A DNA stretch of 64,000 nucleotides from Actinostola sp. cb2023 (lineage: Eukaryota > Cnidaria > Anthozoa > Actiniaria > Actinostolidae), in contig JAUJYZ010001058.1 of assembly GCA_033675265.1 (NCBI GenBank), positions 1,772,501 through 1,836,500 of the forward strand. The letters are read 5' to 3'. The notes below the pieces were generated by a model. That model did not search any database. It had not been told where the DNA came from and saw only the letters and a program-made list of their open reading frames with translations. Every line of letters begins with the position of its first letter. Position 1 is the stretch's first letter. The translations under genes were made by a program, and so were the position numbers. Shown in pieces: positions 11,701 through 24,400 of this stretch.

Positions 11701-14700
11701 GGTAGTAAATCAGACATGATGCAGGAAGTATTGGGAACATGGGTGTGGTTGGTATGGGGCTGGGGTTGGGGTAGCAAGTGATAAATGGTAGTAAATCAGA
11801 CATGATGCAGGAAGTATTGGGAACATGGGTGTGGTTGGTAAGGGGCTGGGGTTGGGGTAGTGAGTGATAAATGGTAGTAAATCAGACATGATGCAGGAAG
11901 TATTGGGAACATGGGTGTGGTTGGTATGGGGCTGGGGTTGGGGTAGTGAGTGATAAATGGTAGTAAATCAGACATGATGCAGGAAGTATTGGGAACAGGG
12001 GTGTGGTTGGTATGGGGCTGGGGTTGGGGTTGGGGTAGTGAGTGATAAATGGTAGTAAATCAGACATGATGCAGGGAGTATTGGGAACATGGGTGTGGTT
12101 GGTATGGGGCTGGGGTTGGGGTAGTGAGTGATAAATGGTAGTAAATCAGACATGATGCAGGAAGTATTGGGAACAGGGGTGTGGTGGTTGGTATGGGCTG
12201 GGGTTGGGGTTGGGGTAGTGAGTGATAAATGGTAGTAAATCAGACATGATGCAGGAAGTATTGGGAACATGGGTGTGGTTGGTATGGGGCTGGGGTGGGG
12301 ATTGGGGTACGGAGTGAAAGGTAGATTTGGTTGTTGTAATCTGCAAACCACTTATTCCTCTGATAGGACTAGTTCCCACCCCCTCCCCCTCACACAAATA
12401 GGTTTGCCCCCATAGTACGGCTAGAGGCAAGGAAGAGAACTGCTGAGTGCAGAATGAGTGGTACACCACCTTACCTGGGATGGGAAGAGTAGCGAGTTAA
12501 TGCTGGCTCTCATTGGAAACACCATGAGAGGAAAACTAACAATGACTGACATCACAAACCCTGTAAAACAATGTAATAAGCCATGAGCCTTCGGTTTCCT
12601 CAGCGGCACAGAGCGGATGCACCTTGGTTCCCAGTTGGTCATTTGTGGCCATAAGAAAAACAAAGCCCATTTTTCAACTGCGTATTTGACCATAACTCCA
12701 TATACCAGTAGTACATGTAGGTTTCCCACTCATATGAAAACGACTCTATCAAAATGAGCTGTACACTATAATCTGCTCTGATCAAAGCACTTACCTAATT
12801 TTAAACATTCTGCTAGAAAAGAATTGACATAATTGGTCAAAATGTCTCCTTGTACTCCAACTTCAAAGAATGTAATATAGCTGAAAAACCCAACCTGGAA
12901 AGAAGAATTTGTTTCATGAATGAGAATTACATATACATTCAACTGAATCAATCATGAATTTCAATGTTACCTGAATTACCTTCATACATATTAATTATAC
13001 ACAATGTACATGTACCACCTACTTGTATTATACAGCTAATTCAAAAAACGTTGTCCTAGGTTTTGTTGCATATTGCATTCCCAGACCGAAGTGCATTATG
13101 GACTGATCAATACATGTGTTTGTCTGCATTGCGTTGCCGAAACTGAGATCATGGTTGACTGTCAGGGCTTCCCTGATATTTGTTTGCGGGTTTTGTATTG
13201 ATCAGTCCATAATGCACTTCGGTCTGGGAATGCAATATGCAACAAAATCTAGGACTACGTTTTTCTTAATTAGCTGTATATGTTGTCTATAAAAAGAGTA
13301 AAGCCTACACGACAAGACCGAATGGGAGCACGGGTAACACAGTTACACTGTCACTAGTGGAAAGAGTACTGGCTGATTGAATGTTTGTTGGCGACAAAGT
13401 GACAATGTACGTAGTATATATACATTGTATACACATGTACATTCTTTGTACAGAAAACCATAAAATAATCCAAACTTACCCATGCTACATTGTATCTTTT
13501 GGTGTTATTGGGTATACTTTAGTGTTCATAGCCATGAATGTACACGTACAATGTACATAAATATATATATATACTGTCTTGTTGATACATGTACATGTAC
13601 ATGTACAAGCAACAACACAATCTCTCATTCACTCACTTCCTTCATGAAAACCGCACACATCAAATCATGTTAATGTGAATGACAGAATACTTACACTTAT
13701 ATATACACAAGACACAATATTCAATCCCATATTTACGACAGACTCCATTTTCTTTACAGACGGCTCTGGTATTGAGTCATAAAGTCCAAACAATTGTCTA
13801 CAAGATAGTGATAAAACAATGCTAACTAAGGCACAACAAATACTTTTAATTAATAGTAACAAGTACATGCAGTGGAACCTCGATATAACGATCGATACTC
13901 GATATAACGATGTTTCTGGTATAACGATCAACATTTGACAGCCCAGCCGGCAAATGTTACAGTAAACGTATGGAGAAAAATCCTGATTTAACGATACTCG
14001 ATATATAACGATATTCCCGATATAACGATCACAATCTGGCAGCCCAAATGTAAAAATTACCCTCATGATATAACAATAAAATAAATCATTGCGCGATGAA
14101 AAAGGAGGCTTAATTAACACTTGAAAAGATACATGTATCATGACAATACTTTAATCGGCTTTAGTTCTCATTGCATAAGGACTGTAACGTGTCTGGTAAC
14201 AGTTGATAGGGATTACATCGCCGGTACAGCTATAAGGCACAACGGACACTACATGAAAAATCAATTATTAACGATACCCGATATAACGATATTTTTGGCT
14301 CTTTTCCCGAAAAATCGCTATATCGGGAATTCGTTATAACGATCTCCCGATATAACGATCTAATTTGGTCAGTCCCTTGGCACATTGTTATATCGAGGTT
14401 CCACTGTATAAGCATTCACTCTGCGGGCTTCAGCAATGAGCCTTCGGTTTCCCCAGCGGCACAGAGTGCATGCGCCTTGGTACCCAGTTGGCAATTTGTG
14501 GAGATTAAGAAAAAAGAAAGCCCAGTTTTCAACTCGGCATGCCACAGGCAGCCCGCCAAGTAATAACACAAAGGTATGAACAAAGGAAAAAAATTGGATT
14601 AAATTTATATGTTCAGCCCCAGTCTTCCTCTGCTTTTACTTAACACAGGAAGCCCATTTGTGTATCTTTTATTGCCTTCAGATGATAGTAGCCGGCAAGT

Positions 14701-17700
14701 AACAGTCTAGGAAAGTATATATATATACATGTATGTACTTACGTTTGGCCAGCAAATGCTAAGGAAAATATTGGTAAACTTTGTAGAAGTCCAGCAGGCC
14801 TCCACATATTGATCTTGCTCAGCCATTCACCAGCAAATAAATGAGGCAAAGACTTAAAGATGACCTGCAAAAAAGTAGAAAAATAATTCTGTGTCACATT
14901 TGATTGCTTTGTTGTCAAAAAGTGATTACAGGTACAAGACATACATACATGTATGTACATATGCATTAGCTACATATATATAATTATCACTTTAATGTAC
15001 TGGTTGACTTTGGGTCAAGAATCTGTACCCAGAGCATCATACATGTACATGTACTTATCATATATTCATTAATAATTCATGAGGAAAACACAATAGAAAT
15101 CATAGCCGTGGAAGAGCTTGTATTTTTGATACAAAATCGTCTTGATTTGCATATACTAAAACTTTGATTTTCTCGGCCAAACTTACTGGCATCTTGAAAA
15201 TTATAGTAGAACATGATTTTATACATCTGTGGATATGATAAGTCCAATACAATATTCGCGTCCGTGTTGTACAGTATGAGATCTACAATCACTCGCCTTC
15301 AGCTCGTGATTGTACATCTCATACAACACGGCCGCTCATATTGTATCTATTACTGATGTACAATGTAACAAACACTTCATCACACTTAATATACAATTCC
15401 TGTATTATCATGATAATGAATGTGGCCATTATCATATAATTTATGAATATACATGTAAGTTCAATTGATATAAATAAGTTACATGTAAGGTTGCAGTACA
15501 TCATTTCAAGGTTCTGTTCAGTAGCCAAGAACAATGGTTCCAAGTCGAGGTTGGACTTGATCAAATACAGTGATCGATGTTCAAACACATCAATGCCAAC
15601 CTCGACTTGCTACTGGCATTGTTTGTGCCTACTGTTCAAACAGAACCGTGAAGTGTTTTCTTTAAAATCACCTGAGTAACAAAAGCTGTGTAAAAAAACA
15701 GAGACAAAGCACTCAGTGATGCCAAGCTAGAAATGTCCCTCATTAGGGATACTGGCAGACCTATGCCATATGCTAGTACAATCATAACAGTAGCTCTAAG
15801 TGAACGAGTTATCTGCAAATAAAAAAACAGGAGATACATTGATTCATGCTACTCCCTGTTAACACTTTAAATCCCAGGTGAATCAAATTGAACATCGATC
15901 ATCGAACAGATTAAAGTTCATTTATTGTCAGTTCAATTTGGTATATATGCTGGGTTAAAATCATGTTCCAGGGAAATCACTTACCTCAACTGCAAATAGG
16001 TTATGGATTATACTGGGACCAAGGTCTCCTATAATGACATTAAATGCACATAATGTGCCTGCCGACAGACCAATAATACTGAAATGAAACAACAACAACA
16101 ATAAATAAGTAAGTAATAGAGAGCTAAAATATAAAGGTTTTACAAATGTGCATGCACAACATAAATACATGTAATAACAATACCATGCTTCCACTAGAAG
16201 TTTTCCTGTGTTGCCATAAGTATATTGTGCTGAAAGGAAAAGAGGTTATAAGATATACTATTATTAATAATGGAATGGCTCCCTGCAAGAACGGAGTAAG
16301 TGACTTTATGATCAAAACCCAAATTCTTCTTTGAAATTCAAAGAATCTTGAGGAGAATTTAGACTTTGATCAGAGATCACTTGCATTGTTCTTGCAGGGA
16401 GCCCTTATTCAATTACATGTACATTGTATACTCTTTGAAATGGAATACAAAATATATAATATGTAGCTAGTGCATACAAATATACAGGACTTCATATGGA
16501 ACTGCACAGGTTTCTCTATTTCAGAGCAATAATTCATGCAAAAGATACTTCAAGTGTCAAGTGAAAGAATGATATTGTGCAGCATAAAATAAATGCATGC
16601 ATAATTTGTACCAGTAATCAGTAAGTACATGTATTAAGTAAGACTTTATTTAAAGAGGGTGACACATGCTTTTAATTGTGGCCCTCAATTTAAACAATAA
16701 TTCAAAAGGAAATATATATATCAGATATGAAAAAGACTTATGCCAAATACTTAGACCATGATACTTATAATACATGACTGATCATGATACACTTCAGTGA
16801 CTTATTTCTTATTGTCAACACCCAAAACTATAGACCGAATGCAATAATGGCCAATTAATTTGTATAAACTGAGAAAAATTACGAGTTTAGGAAATGTAAT
16901 ATCATTTTTTTCCAAGACCATAAGTAATACACCAAAAGCCCATCAATTTAAATGAAACAACCGTAAAGTTATAACCAATTGAATTCTAGCAATTGCATGG
17001 AAACGAGGCTAGTCAGTCTAAAACTCAATTTCCCATACAAATCTTTGTGATTTCAATTCGCTATAACTTTTTAGGTTTTTGTAGAATCGCTCTAAAATTT
17101 AGTAGGTTTGTTTTTGTTATTATACTCTTTGAAACGATCGATGTACTATATAATTACTAACTACACAATAAATGATATTTACTGATTCCACCATTATTGC
17201 ATTCAGTCTATGCTGATCAGTATATTTCTTCAGTTTCTTCCCACTCACCTAAGGATTCGTAACTTCTTCTCCGTGCAAGTTGTCCAGACACAAGCAAATA
17301 TGAACATGTTTGTTTAGTTAAATACATCATCAATAACATGGCAAGGACACCAAGGATGACACCACACTACAATAATAAAACATTAAAACAATTAAAAAAA
17401 AACAACATTCATAAAACTGCAAAATTGTTAATTAATATGATTGTATACGAGTGGATAGCACTATCCATTGGATTAATTGTTATCAAGTGGATGAACTTAT
17501 TGGCTGAAATCTTGTCCACGGATAAGGATATATATCCAAAGGATATATATTATATATGTACATGTATGTTGTGATTTGAAATTTTCCACTGGTTTAAATT
17601 TTTTAGTGCATTGTTTTGGTTTCTTAATTCACTTCCTTTCAGTTTAATCCTTTACAACTAATCTAAACACATAACTTACCCACCATAAAACCCTGAACCT

Positions 17701-18415
17701 AACCTTAGAACAACCCTCAGAAAAATTTAAACCAGTGGGAAAAATTAAACCACAACATATAAGCTTACATGTAGTGTATATTTATAAATATATAAGCTGC
17801 TTCACTAACTATAGATTCATAAAATCGACTGTTGTTGGCTCATCTTCCTTTTATTTTTTAAATAATAATTTAACAAACAGGTTTTCCATAGCAACAACAC
17901 AGCTCTAAGAACAATTCAAAGCATTCATAGCAAATGTATGGCCTATTGTAGTATTGAATGGCTGAGGTACAAGTACAGTATAATACTCTCAATCATCGAA
18001 AACTTGTAATCAAATACACAAACCTCGTAATACATGTATGCATCAACCAAATGAGAAATATTTGATTTGACAAGTTATCAAGATGAGATATTGGGAGTAA
18101 AAATTACATGTAAAATACTACAGACACAACTCAAGTTAAAATAAAAATGATCAAAGCCAAAACAAATATGATGTAATGAAAAAGATAAAATCAGGAAAAC
18201 AATCATTCGATATTTGATTACTAAAAGTTCCAAGAACATCGCGAACACAATAAATGTGTTGTTGTTCTGATTCAAATTCCAAACTGTCTACTTTAATATA
18301 AACTTGACGTGACTAAACGTTGTCTTACTTGGTGAAAACAAAACGGGATTGCCAAAATACTGACTCCTACGATGCCATTCATAAGATTAAATAATGTGGG
18401 ACGATGGACAGCCAT
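8701..18415 (-). CDS. SLC38A10: SLC38A10-like sodium-coupled neutral amino acid transporter
   Basis: Eleven coding exons splice in phase to a 715-residue protein: 18415-18329, 17366-17249, 16229-16184, 16078-15985, 15812-15672, 14864-14743, 13797-13695, 12894-12795, 12560-12475, 11578-11461, 9833-8701. The start region NGIVGVSILAIPFCFHQ is the conserved first membrane helix of this amino-acid/auxin permease family. AFNVIIGDLG, YDSIPEPSVKKM and LGLTGATMG are further family signatures. After the last helix (FALVVGFVLLIAST) comes a ~300-residue Lys/Glu/Asp/Ser-rich cytosolic tail, shorter than in vertebrate SLC38A10. The stop follows AAG|GTAACT, which also looks like a splice donor, so a longer tail isoform is possible. 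The gene is divergent from RPL18. Its introns carry minisatellites and MITEs. Confidence 0.92.
10325..11440. repeat. 21-bp minisatellite, about 50 copies, intronic
   Basis: A 21-bp unit (GTGGTTTCAGTGAGTTTCGCA with C/T, G/A variants) runs for about 1.1 kb in the last intron of the SLC38A10-like gene, ending just before exon 10 (11461). Because 21 is a multiple of three it stays open in several frames on both strands, which creates long false ORFs. A few short 12-14-bp irregularities (near 10735, 11040, 11115 and 11225) interrupt the phase. Confidence 0.92.
11650..12335. repeat. ~88-bp minisatellite, about 8 copies, intronic
   Basis: A unit with ATCAGACATGATGCAGGAAG, GGGAACATGGGTGTGGTTGG and GGGGCTGGGGTTGGGGTAG repeats about every 87-94 bp between exons 10 and 9 of the SLC38A10-like gene. 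Copies differ by few substitutions and by one or two GGGGTT hexamers. The G-rich part has quadruplex potential. Confidence 0.9.
12578..12690 (-). repeat. Dispersed repeat, copy 1 (SINE-like?)
   Basis: About 100 bp shared with 14436-14535: both contain GAGCCTTCGGTTTCC, CAGCGGCACAGAG, CTTGGT.CCCAGTTGG and a trailing AAGCCCA.TTTTCAACT. It lies directly beside SLC38A10 exon 9. The family is unknown. On the minus strand it reads like a small conserved RNA-derived head, but no Pol III boxes were confirmed. Confidence 0.6.
13031..13278. mobile_element. 248-bp MITE with ~85-bp inverted arms
   Basis: The left arm starts TACAGCTAATT and contains CCCAGACCGAAGTGCATTATG. The right arm is its near-perfect complement, ending AATTAGCTGTA. 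The central loop is about 75 bp. It sits in an SLC38A10 intron. Confidence 0.85.
13870..14406. mobile_element. 537-bp pogo/Tigger-like MITE
   Basis: The termini CAGTGGAACCTCGATATAAC (left) and its complement ending CCACTG (right) match the classic pogo/Tigger-type ends of the Tc1/mariner superfamily, which duplicate TA. The right flank is TA and the left flank is TG, a likely mutated TA. The interior has multiple GATATAACGAT repeats and no transposase. Confidence 0.85.
14436..14535 (-). repeat. Dispersed repeat, copy 2 (SINE-like?)
   Basis: Second copy of the sequence at 12578-12690, in the same orientation, with about 15-20% differences. It lies immediately next to the pogo-like MITE. Confidence 0.6.
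16277..16403. mobile_element. Short palindromic MITE, GGCTCCCTGCAAG ends
   Basis: The ends GGCTCCCTGCAAGAAC and CTTGCAGGGAGCC are inverted. The middle contains CTTGAGGAGAATTTAGACTT and GATCAGAGATCACTTGC, shared with 7611-7744. Confidence 0.7.
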
Positions 18416-18978
18416 TTTGAAGCTTGGATGCGCTTTCCTAAGGTCCTCAAAGCTTGACAAAGTAAGCAGCTTACAACACTTCACCCGCCCGCCATGTTGT
18501 ACACGTATTTTAGCTCAACCCACCCCACTACGCACTTCCGCTGCAACAGGGAACACAGGGAACCCAAACACATTTGTTTATAACTGGAAAAATCAGATTT
18601 TATTTAAATTCAGTGCATTTTATTTGATTATTTTTATCTTAGTAACATTTTTATTCTTTTTCATAAACTTCTGAATATATTTGAAATGAGAAAAAAAGTA
18701 GAATTCTGTGATAACAACTAATTTTCTTAGGTACTGGTTTAACGAACATTAACTGTTCTATTTTTCATATATAAAATATAGGCCTTAGATTCAAGTTATA
18801 TAATGCTTAGAAATACAATGTAAATTATTATTATTATTAAAGAGAAGAAAAACTGTATAATAAAATATTGTAAATTGCAGACTGTTGAAACTACCCTCCC
18901 CTCCCTAAACATGTTACTTGCAATGAAACCACATTTCCCAAGGAGCATTGCGAGCTTTCGTCCTCTTCGGCCTCGAAA
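18416..18978. promoter_or_regulatory. Bidirectional promoter between SLC38A10 and RPL18
   Basis: The two start codons face away from each other 563 bp apart, so this interval must carry both promoters. ACGCACTTCCGC near 18530 resembles an ETS/GABP site used by housekeeping promoters. A pyrimidine stretch CTTTCGTCCTCTTCGGCCTC beginning at 18955 looks like the 5' terminal oligopyrimidine start of a ribosomal-protein mRNA, giving a very short leader of about 24 bases. Confidence 0.6.
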
Positions 18979-21119
18979 ATGGTGAGAACGGATTTGGTTA
19001 AAGAAGCTCTAAAAATCTAGTCCAATCTTTAGCAATCGTGAACGTTTTCTCTTTCTCACTGTACAGGTCTGAAAAAATATTTATATCTCTATTGTTCTGT
19101 GCCATTTTGTAGGGGATAGATATCAGACACAAGCATAAAAAGAAGGACTATCGTCGGGAGCCAGTGTCACAGAACCTGTACATCAGGTTGCTTGTGAAGG
19201 TTGGTATTATTTTTTGGGCTAAAATAAGGTTTCTGATTCCTTCTCACTTGGTATTTTACTTCATTAATTATAGCTCTACCGCTTTCTGGCCCGTCGTACC
19301 AATGCCCCATTCAATAAGGTCGTCCTTAAGAGACTCTGCATGAGCCGCACAAGCCGTCCACCATTGGCCCTGTCTCGAATTGTAAGTACTTTAATAGACA
19401 TTCGTGCAAATTGTACTATTCCATAGGTGTAAGTAGCTTGTAGACATGTTACTGATTGCCTTTATTCCTAATATTAAATGTTATAGCTTAAATGCAGTCA
19501 GTCTGGTTCGGTTGACAAGGTTTATTTTTACCAGCTGATTAGTGATTGTAAATTGTAACGAAGGAATTTTTGTCTGTGGGTAATCCATTGTTTCTTTAGT
19601 CTACATAACAAAGAAATAGATGTAGAATAACAGAATGCTCAAGTTTTTCGGTGTTTTATACAACTTGATATTTAGATCCGCAAGATGAAAGCATCCGGTA
19701 TAGAAGGCAAGACTGTGGTTGTAGTTGGTACAGTGACTGATGACGCCAGGATCTTTGATGTGCCTGCTCTTAAGGTACTATAATGTATTCCTTAGCACGT
19801 TTCGTATATTGAATACCCCATCTGATTCTCTTGTGATTTGAGCCTTGAAGCAAGCGAGAGTAGTTTCATCTAACTTGAAATGTGAGCTAGAAGAATCACC
19901 ATCTTTGACAACATCAGTGATGTTCAACTTTGATTGTGTAGATTTGTGCCCTGCGTGTTACTGAAGGTGCTCGTGCCAGGATCCTTAAAGCTGGTGGAGA
20001 AATCATAACCTTTGATCAGCTGGCTTTACGTGCCCCTCTGGGACAGAACACAGTACTTTTGCAAGGTATGTTTGTCGTTGACCCTTTTTGTAGAGTGCAT
20101 ATTAATGCAGTACCGTAAGCGACTGTCAAGATAAAAGTTTGAACTGATATTTGCAATAGACATTGAATAGAGTTGTGCTTGTGCGAGTGGGAAGCCTGTG
20201 GTACTAATATACGGTATGGTCACGGTATGCAAAATATGCTTGAATAGTTGCTACACAGTTGCAGCATGGCCCTAATCATACAGTACCACTTCCCACTCGA
20301 ACGGAAATGAGTCTAAGCCACTTTCGACTACAGTCTATTACAAATATGTCAGTTGTGGCTTGAGTGTTCACCGTCACATAGTGCTTGCAACTATTGCAAG
20401 CTTGCTTTAAATTACAGTTGTAATGTATGAAACAGTTTGATATGAAAGATATTGAATGCAGTTTCTTGTTGCTATGGACAACGAGAGATGAAATTTGGTG
20501 TCATTAGGACCAAAAACATTGCCTGAAATAATAAAGGCTTTGTATTGACTGGGTGTTCAAAGTGTGTGGAATAACTGTATTGGAAATTAAAAGAACCACA
20601 TTTAATGTCTACGTGTGATGATAACTCGTCACGACGGTCTTCTTAAGCCCATAGGGCACTTGATGACATTGTGAATTCTGATGTAGACCCTTGCTGAACA
20701 CATCCTTGTAATTCTCTGAAAGAATTTCTCAAATATTTACATTACATACATGTTACATTGTTTTTGTTCAGGACCTAGAAGGGCAAGGGAAGCAGAGAAG
20801 CATTTTGGACTTGCTCCTGGTGTACCACACAGTTCCTCTAAGTAAGTGTGATGCTCAGTTCTCTATTGACAGTAGTTAACACATTATTATGATGTACATG
20901 TACAATATACATGTACCATACATGTACCACGGAAAGAATAAGTGTCTCATTATTCTTCAGAACTGTGAATATGAACTACATGTACATGTACATAATTATT
21001 GTTTATCGAAGCATAACCTGATGTCTTCTTTTTCCTTTCACAGGCCATTTGTGAGAACTAAGGGACGAAAGTTTGAGCGTGCTCGTGGCCGCCGTAAGAG
21101 CTGTGGCTACAAGGTGTAA
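18979..21119 (+). CDS. RPL18: 60S ribosomal protein L18 (eL18)
   Basis: Seven coding exons join in phase to exactly 188 residues, the usual eL18 length: 18979-18981, 19113-19199, 19274-19381, 19676-19774, 19942-20065, 20772-20841, 21044-21119. The first coding exon is just the ATG followed by GTGAG, an arrangement I recall for the vertebrate gene too. [31 protein letters not shown]-type [13 protein letters not shown] and the C-terminal [19 protein letters not shown] are diagnostic. The product is a structural component of the cytosolic large ribosomal subunit. Intron 5 hosts a C/D snoRNA candidate. A canonical AATAAA lies 19 bp after the stop. No defect was seen. Confidence 0.98.
20184..20299. 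mobile_element. Small palindromic MITE in RPL18 intron 5
   Basis: CGAGTGGGAAG.CTGTGGTAC on the left is inverted on the right as GTACCACTTCCCACTCG. The loop is about 60 bp. It lies upstream of the snoRNA candidate and does not overlap it. Confidence 0.65.
20608..20687 (+). ncRNA. C/D-box snoRNA in RPL18 intron 5
   Basis: Canonical parts are in order: terminal stem TCTAC (20608-20612), box C GTGATGA (20615-20621), C' TTGATGA (20660-20666), box D CTGA (20678-20681), closing stem GTAGA (20683-20687), which pairs perfectly with the first. A small GCCC-ATA-GGGC hairpin (20647-20657) lies between the halves. Bases 20629-20640 (TCACGACGGTCT), just before a weak D' (CTTA), are complementary over 12 nt to the 28S rRNA segment AGACCGTCGTGA near the peptidyl-transferase region, recalled from memory. 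It is about 84 nt from the downstream acceptor, close to the spacing typical of intron-encoded C/D RNAs. Presumed role: 2'-O-methylation guide released from the spliced intron. Confidence 0.82.
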
Positions 21120-21138
21120 AATATTGACCACCAAAGAC

Positions 21139-21144
21139 AATAAA
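21139..21144 (+). terminator. RPL18 polyadenylation signal AATAAA
   Basis: A canonical AATAAA lies 20 bp after the RPL18 stop and is followed by a T-rich segment. Confidence 0.8.
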
Positions 21145-21490
21145 ATATATTTCAATGTATATCTGGCTGTTTTATTTATCATTGAATAAAATAAAGTACA
21201 TACATGTACTGTTTGCTCCCATTGATTGCAGTGCATGTATAGCTTTTACTACTGAATCCTGCTTAATAAAGGGTTATTCATTCATTCTCCCTATAGTCAC
21301 CCTGCAGTGCTAATCTATTCCAGTACAACTAGTCATCAAGGGAAAGTACAGACAATACAATCATGTATATAGAGAACACAGCAAAAAACTGACCTCTGGG
21401 AAGTGATTCTGGCGCATTTTTATTCGAAGTGTGTCTGCGAGGGATACCTGTGTATTTTGCGACACGAGGACTGGAACTCAGTTAACCAAA

Positions 21491-24400
21491 ATGGCGGACG
21501 AAGACTCGCGGCTGAAAGACAAACGTTTAGACTTTCTTTCTGACAAATTCGACCCATTAAGAGCTTTATACACAAAAGAGCTGCAACCTCCTATTCCTAA
21601 TATACAGGTATTTAATAACCTTGCTGAATATGCGCGAATTATAAAGGAAGGAAAGACGAAAACTCAACCTTCAGTTGCTGCTGCGCTCAAAGTTGGACCA
21701 AGCAGACGTACACGAAACTTGAAGCCTGAGTTTAAACCACCTGATATCGGTACTAGATTGAAGGCAATAGCAAGCGAACAAAACCAAGGAGATTTGGCAT
21801 CGAAAGAGAAATTAGATGCGTTGGGTGGTGGGGTGAAACCACCATTCTCCTGTGGTAAGACTGGAACGACGTTGGGTTTGGGGACGGAGAATCGATGGAA
21901 GAAAAAGTACAAGAACGTTTTGGAGAGAATGGAAGGTACGTAGTGCCTCAAGGGAAACAAGGTTTTCTTCTGTAAAAGCTTCATGGGTGGATAAAGAGAA
22001 ACAGATGGACAGACAGACTGATAAAATAAATCCATGTACCCTTAGGGGAGGGGGTGGGAAGGGTAATATATAATCCCATGAACCCACAACCTCTGAGACT
22101 GTGTTTATACATTATATACAGTGTGAGGACCTTTAATGTATTCACATACTTTGCAGTTGTTGTTTATATAGCCAATGTATGTGATTACACTGAGTGTCCT
22201 ACTATATACATATAGTATTATTATTATTATTATTACTACATGTATATTACATAATAATAATAATTATTATATAAACCATGAACCTGTACATGTAGCTTGA
22301 TTTCAGCTAATTTACCTGGATCGTACAGGGATACAATTTATTACATGAATAGTGTACATACACCCAGGTTGATATTCTTGACCATAACAGATCATGATCT
22401 TGGGTAATAATGCCATTTCTTGCAGAATCATGATTGTTTAAAATGACCACAAATGTGGTCATCTGTACATGTACATTGTACTTGAACCATTCTTGAAATT
22501 CATGAATTCCTCCAACGTAACACAATGGAATGAAAATAACTTCTATAAAGTAAAGAAAAACCTCTAGATACAGCCATATGTTTTCTATCTATAATATTAT
22601 TATAATGTTTGCCAGCTTTATACTTATACTTTGCAGAGTGTGTGACTGGTCCATTCAGTATACTTTATAAATGTCTAAAAGAGAGGTACAAGATACAGGT
22701 ATGGATAAGGAAATACAAAGGACTAAGAAGTGTGCTGACTGGGTATGTGATTGCCTTTGACAAGCATATGAACTTAGTAAGTATGTTTGTTTGTATTATA
22801 TTAAAAATATTCAAGTTTATAGCAATATTCAAAAACTCATGCATAATTCATGAGCAATTCGTCCAATCAGAAGGACGAAATCCATCACGTACATGTTACC
22901 ATTATACCCGGTAATGCACTACTTATTAGTATTCTTTATATATATAGAATACTAATGAGGATGTATATATAAAGCCATCCTCATTAGTATTCTATATATA
23001 AAGAATACTAATAAGGGAAGGTCTCATATTGGCGTCGTATCATTGACCTCCCTGTTCCCTGTACGGGACGACATATAAGTTGTCCGGAAAGATCACTCCT
23101 TGGTCACACTTTCGGACCGTCGTTCAAATGTGGGATCTTTTTGAGAGTATGGCATTAGAAGCAACACGATACTGCTATGTTTGTGTTTTCCTTGCTGTTT
23201 TTTACTGATATCATCAGAGAATGTATTATTTTGGAAGATCGTTTTTGAAGCTGTCCAATAAACTCGCAGATTGTGTTTTATCGGATCTAAAACCACTCGG
23301 CTTCTCCTCGTGGTTTTAAACCCGATAAAACACTCCTGCTCGTTTATTAAGCAGTACATAATTAACCTCTTTAGCTTCGTATGTAAATTGCCCATTTCAA
23401 ACCATATGATGTTTACATGGTGTTCTCTGGAGAATTTAGTCCTTTCAATATGAACGAATAAATGTCAGAAATATAAAGGAACAAAAAATATTATTCTCCA
23501 GAGAATATCATGTAAACATCACATCACAAACTGTTTGAAATGGGCAATTTACATACGAAGCTAAAAAGGTCTATTTCTTGGAACATTCAATTTGAATGTT
23601 AAATATGTTTGATTAGGTTTGATGGACAGAATTTAAAACAAATATGTCTGTATTCTACTGTATTTTTTAGCAGTAAACATTTCATGGTTTTTAATCCTCA
23701 AAGGCCCTTATGGATGTTGATGAGTTGTACACAGTGGAAGAACTCCAGAAAGATGACAATACTGAAAAGGATGATCCCAAAACAAGAAAAAAGAAGAAGA
23801 AGAAGAAGAAAAAGAGAAAGAAAAGTCTGCTTGAAAGAGGAGATGAAAGTCCAATGGATGGATGTCAAAATAAGGAAAACAAACCATCATTATTGATTCC
23901 ATCTCCTCAAAAATCTCAAAGAAATGGTACACCTGATAACACATGTACTCGTGTCGATTCTGTTTCATTTCTGAGGAACTTGAGTTTGAATTCTGTATCT
24001 TCCACCAATATGAATTTAACTGCTACAGAGTCATCTGAAAGAACTACTGATTTATCCACTACATCCTGTAATGATGAGCAGCATTCTAAGCATTTCAACA
24101 TTCAAGAGCTGCCTATCAGTTCTGTAGAATGCGGGGCAAAGGAAAAAACACAAGATTCCACTTTACATTTTACTGACACTAATCAAGACAGCGAGACAGA
24201 TGTTTGTTCTTTTCAAGCAGATATAAACCTTGCAATAGTGGAAAGGTCAAATAGTGCTTCAACTGAAGGACAAAAGTTAACTATTTTACAAGGAACAGAA
24301 CTGCAGGACGATGCAGAGATTTGTTCTTTTCAAACAGACCTAAACCTTGCAATTGAGGAAAGGTCAAGTAGCGATACAACAGAAGGAGAAAAAATACCTA

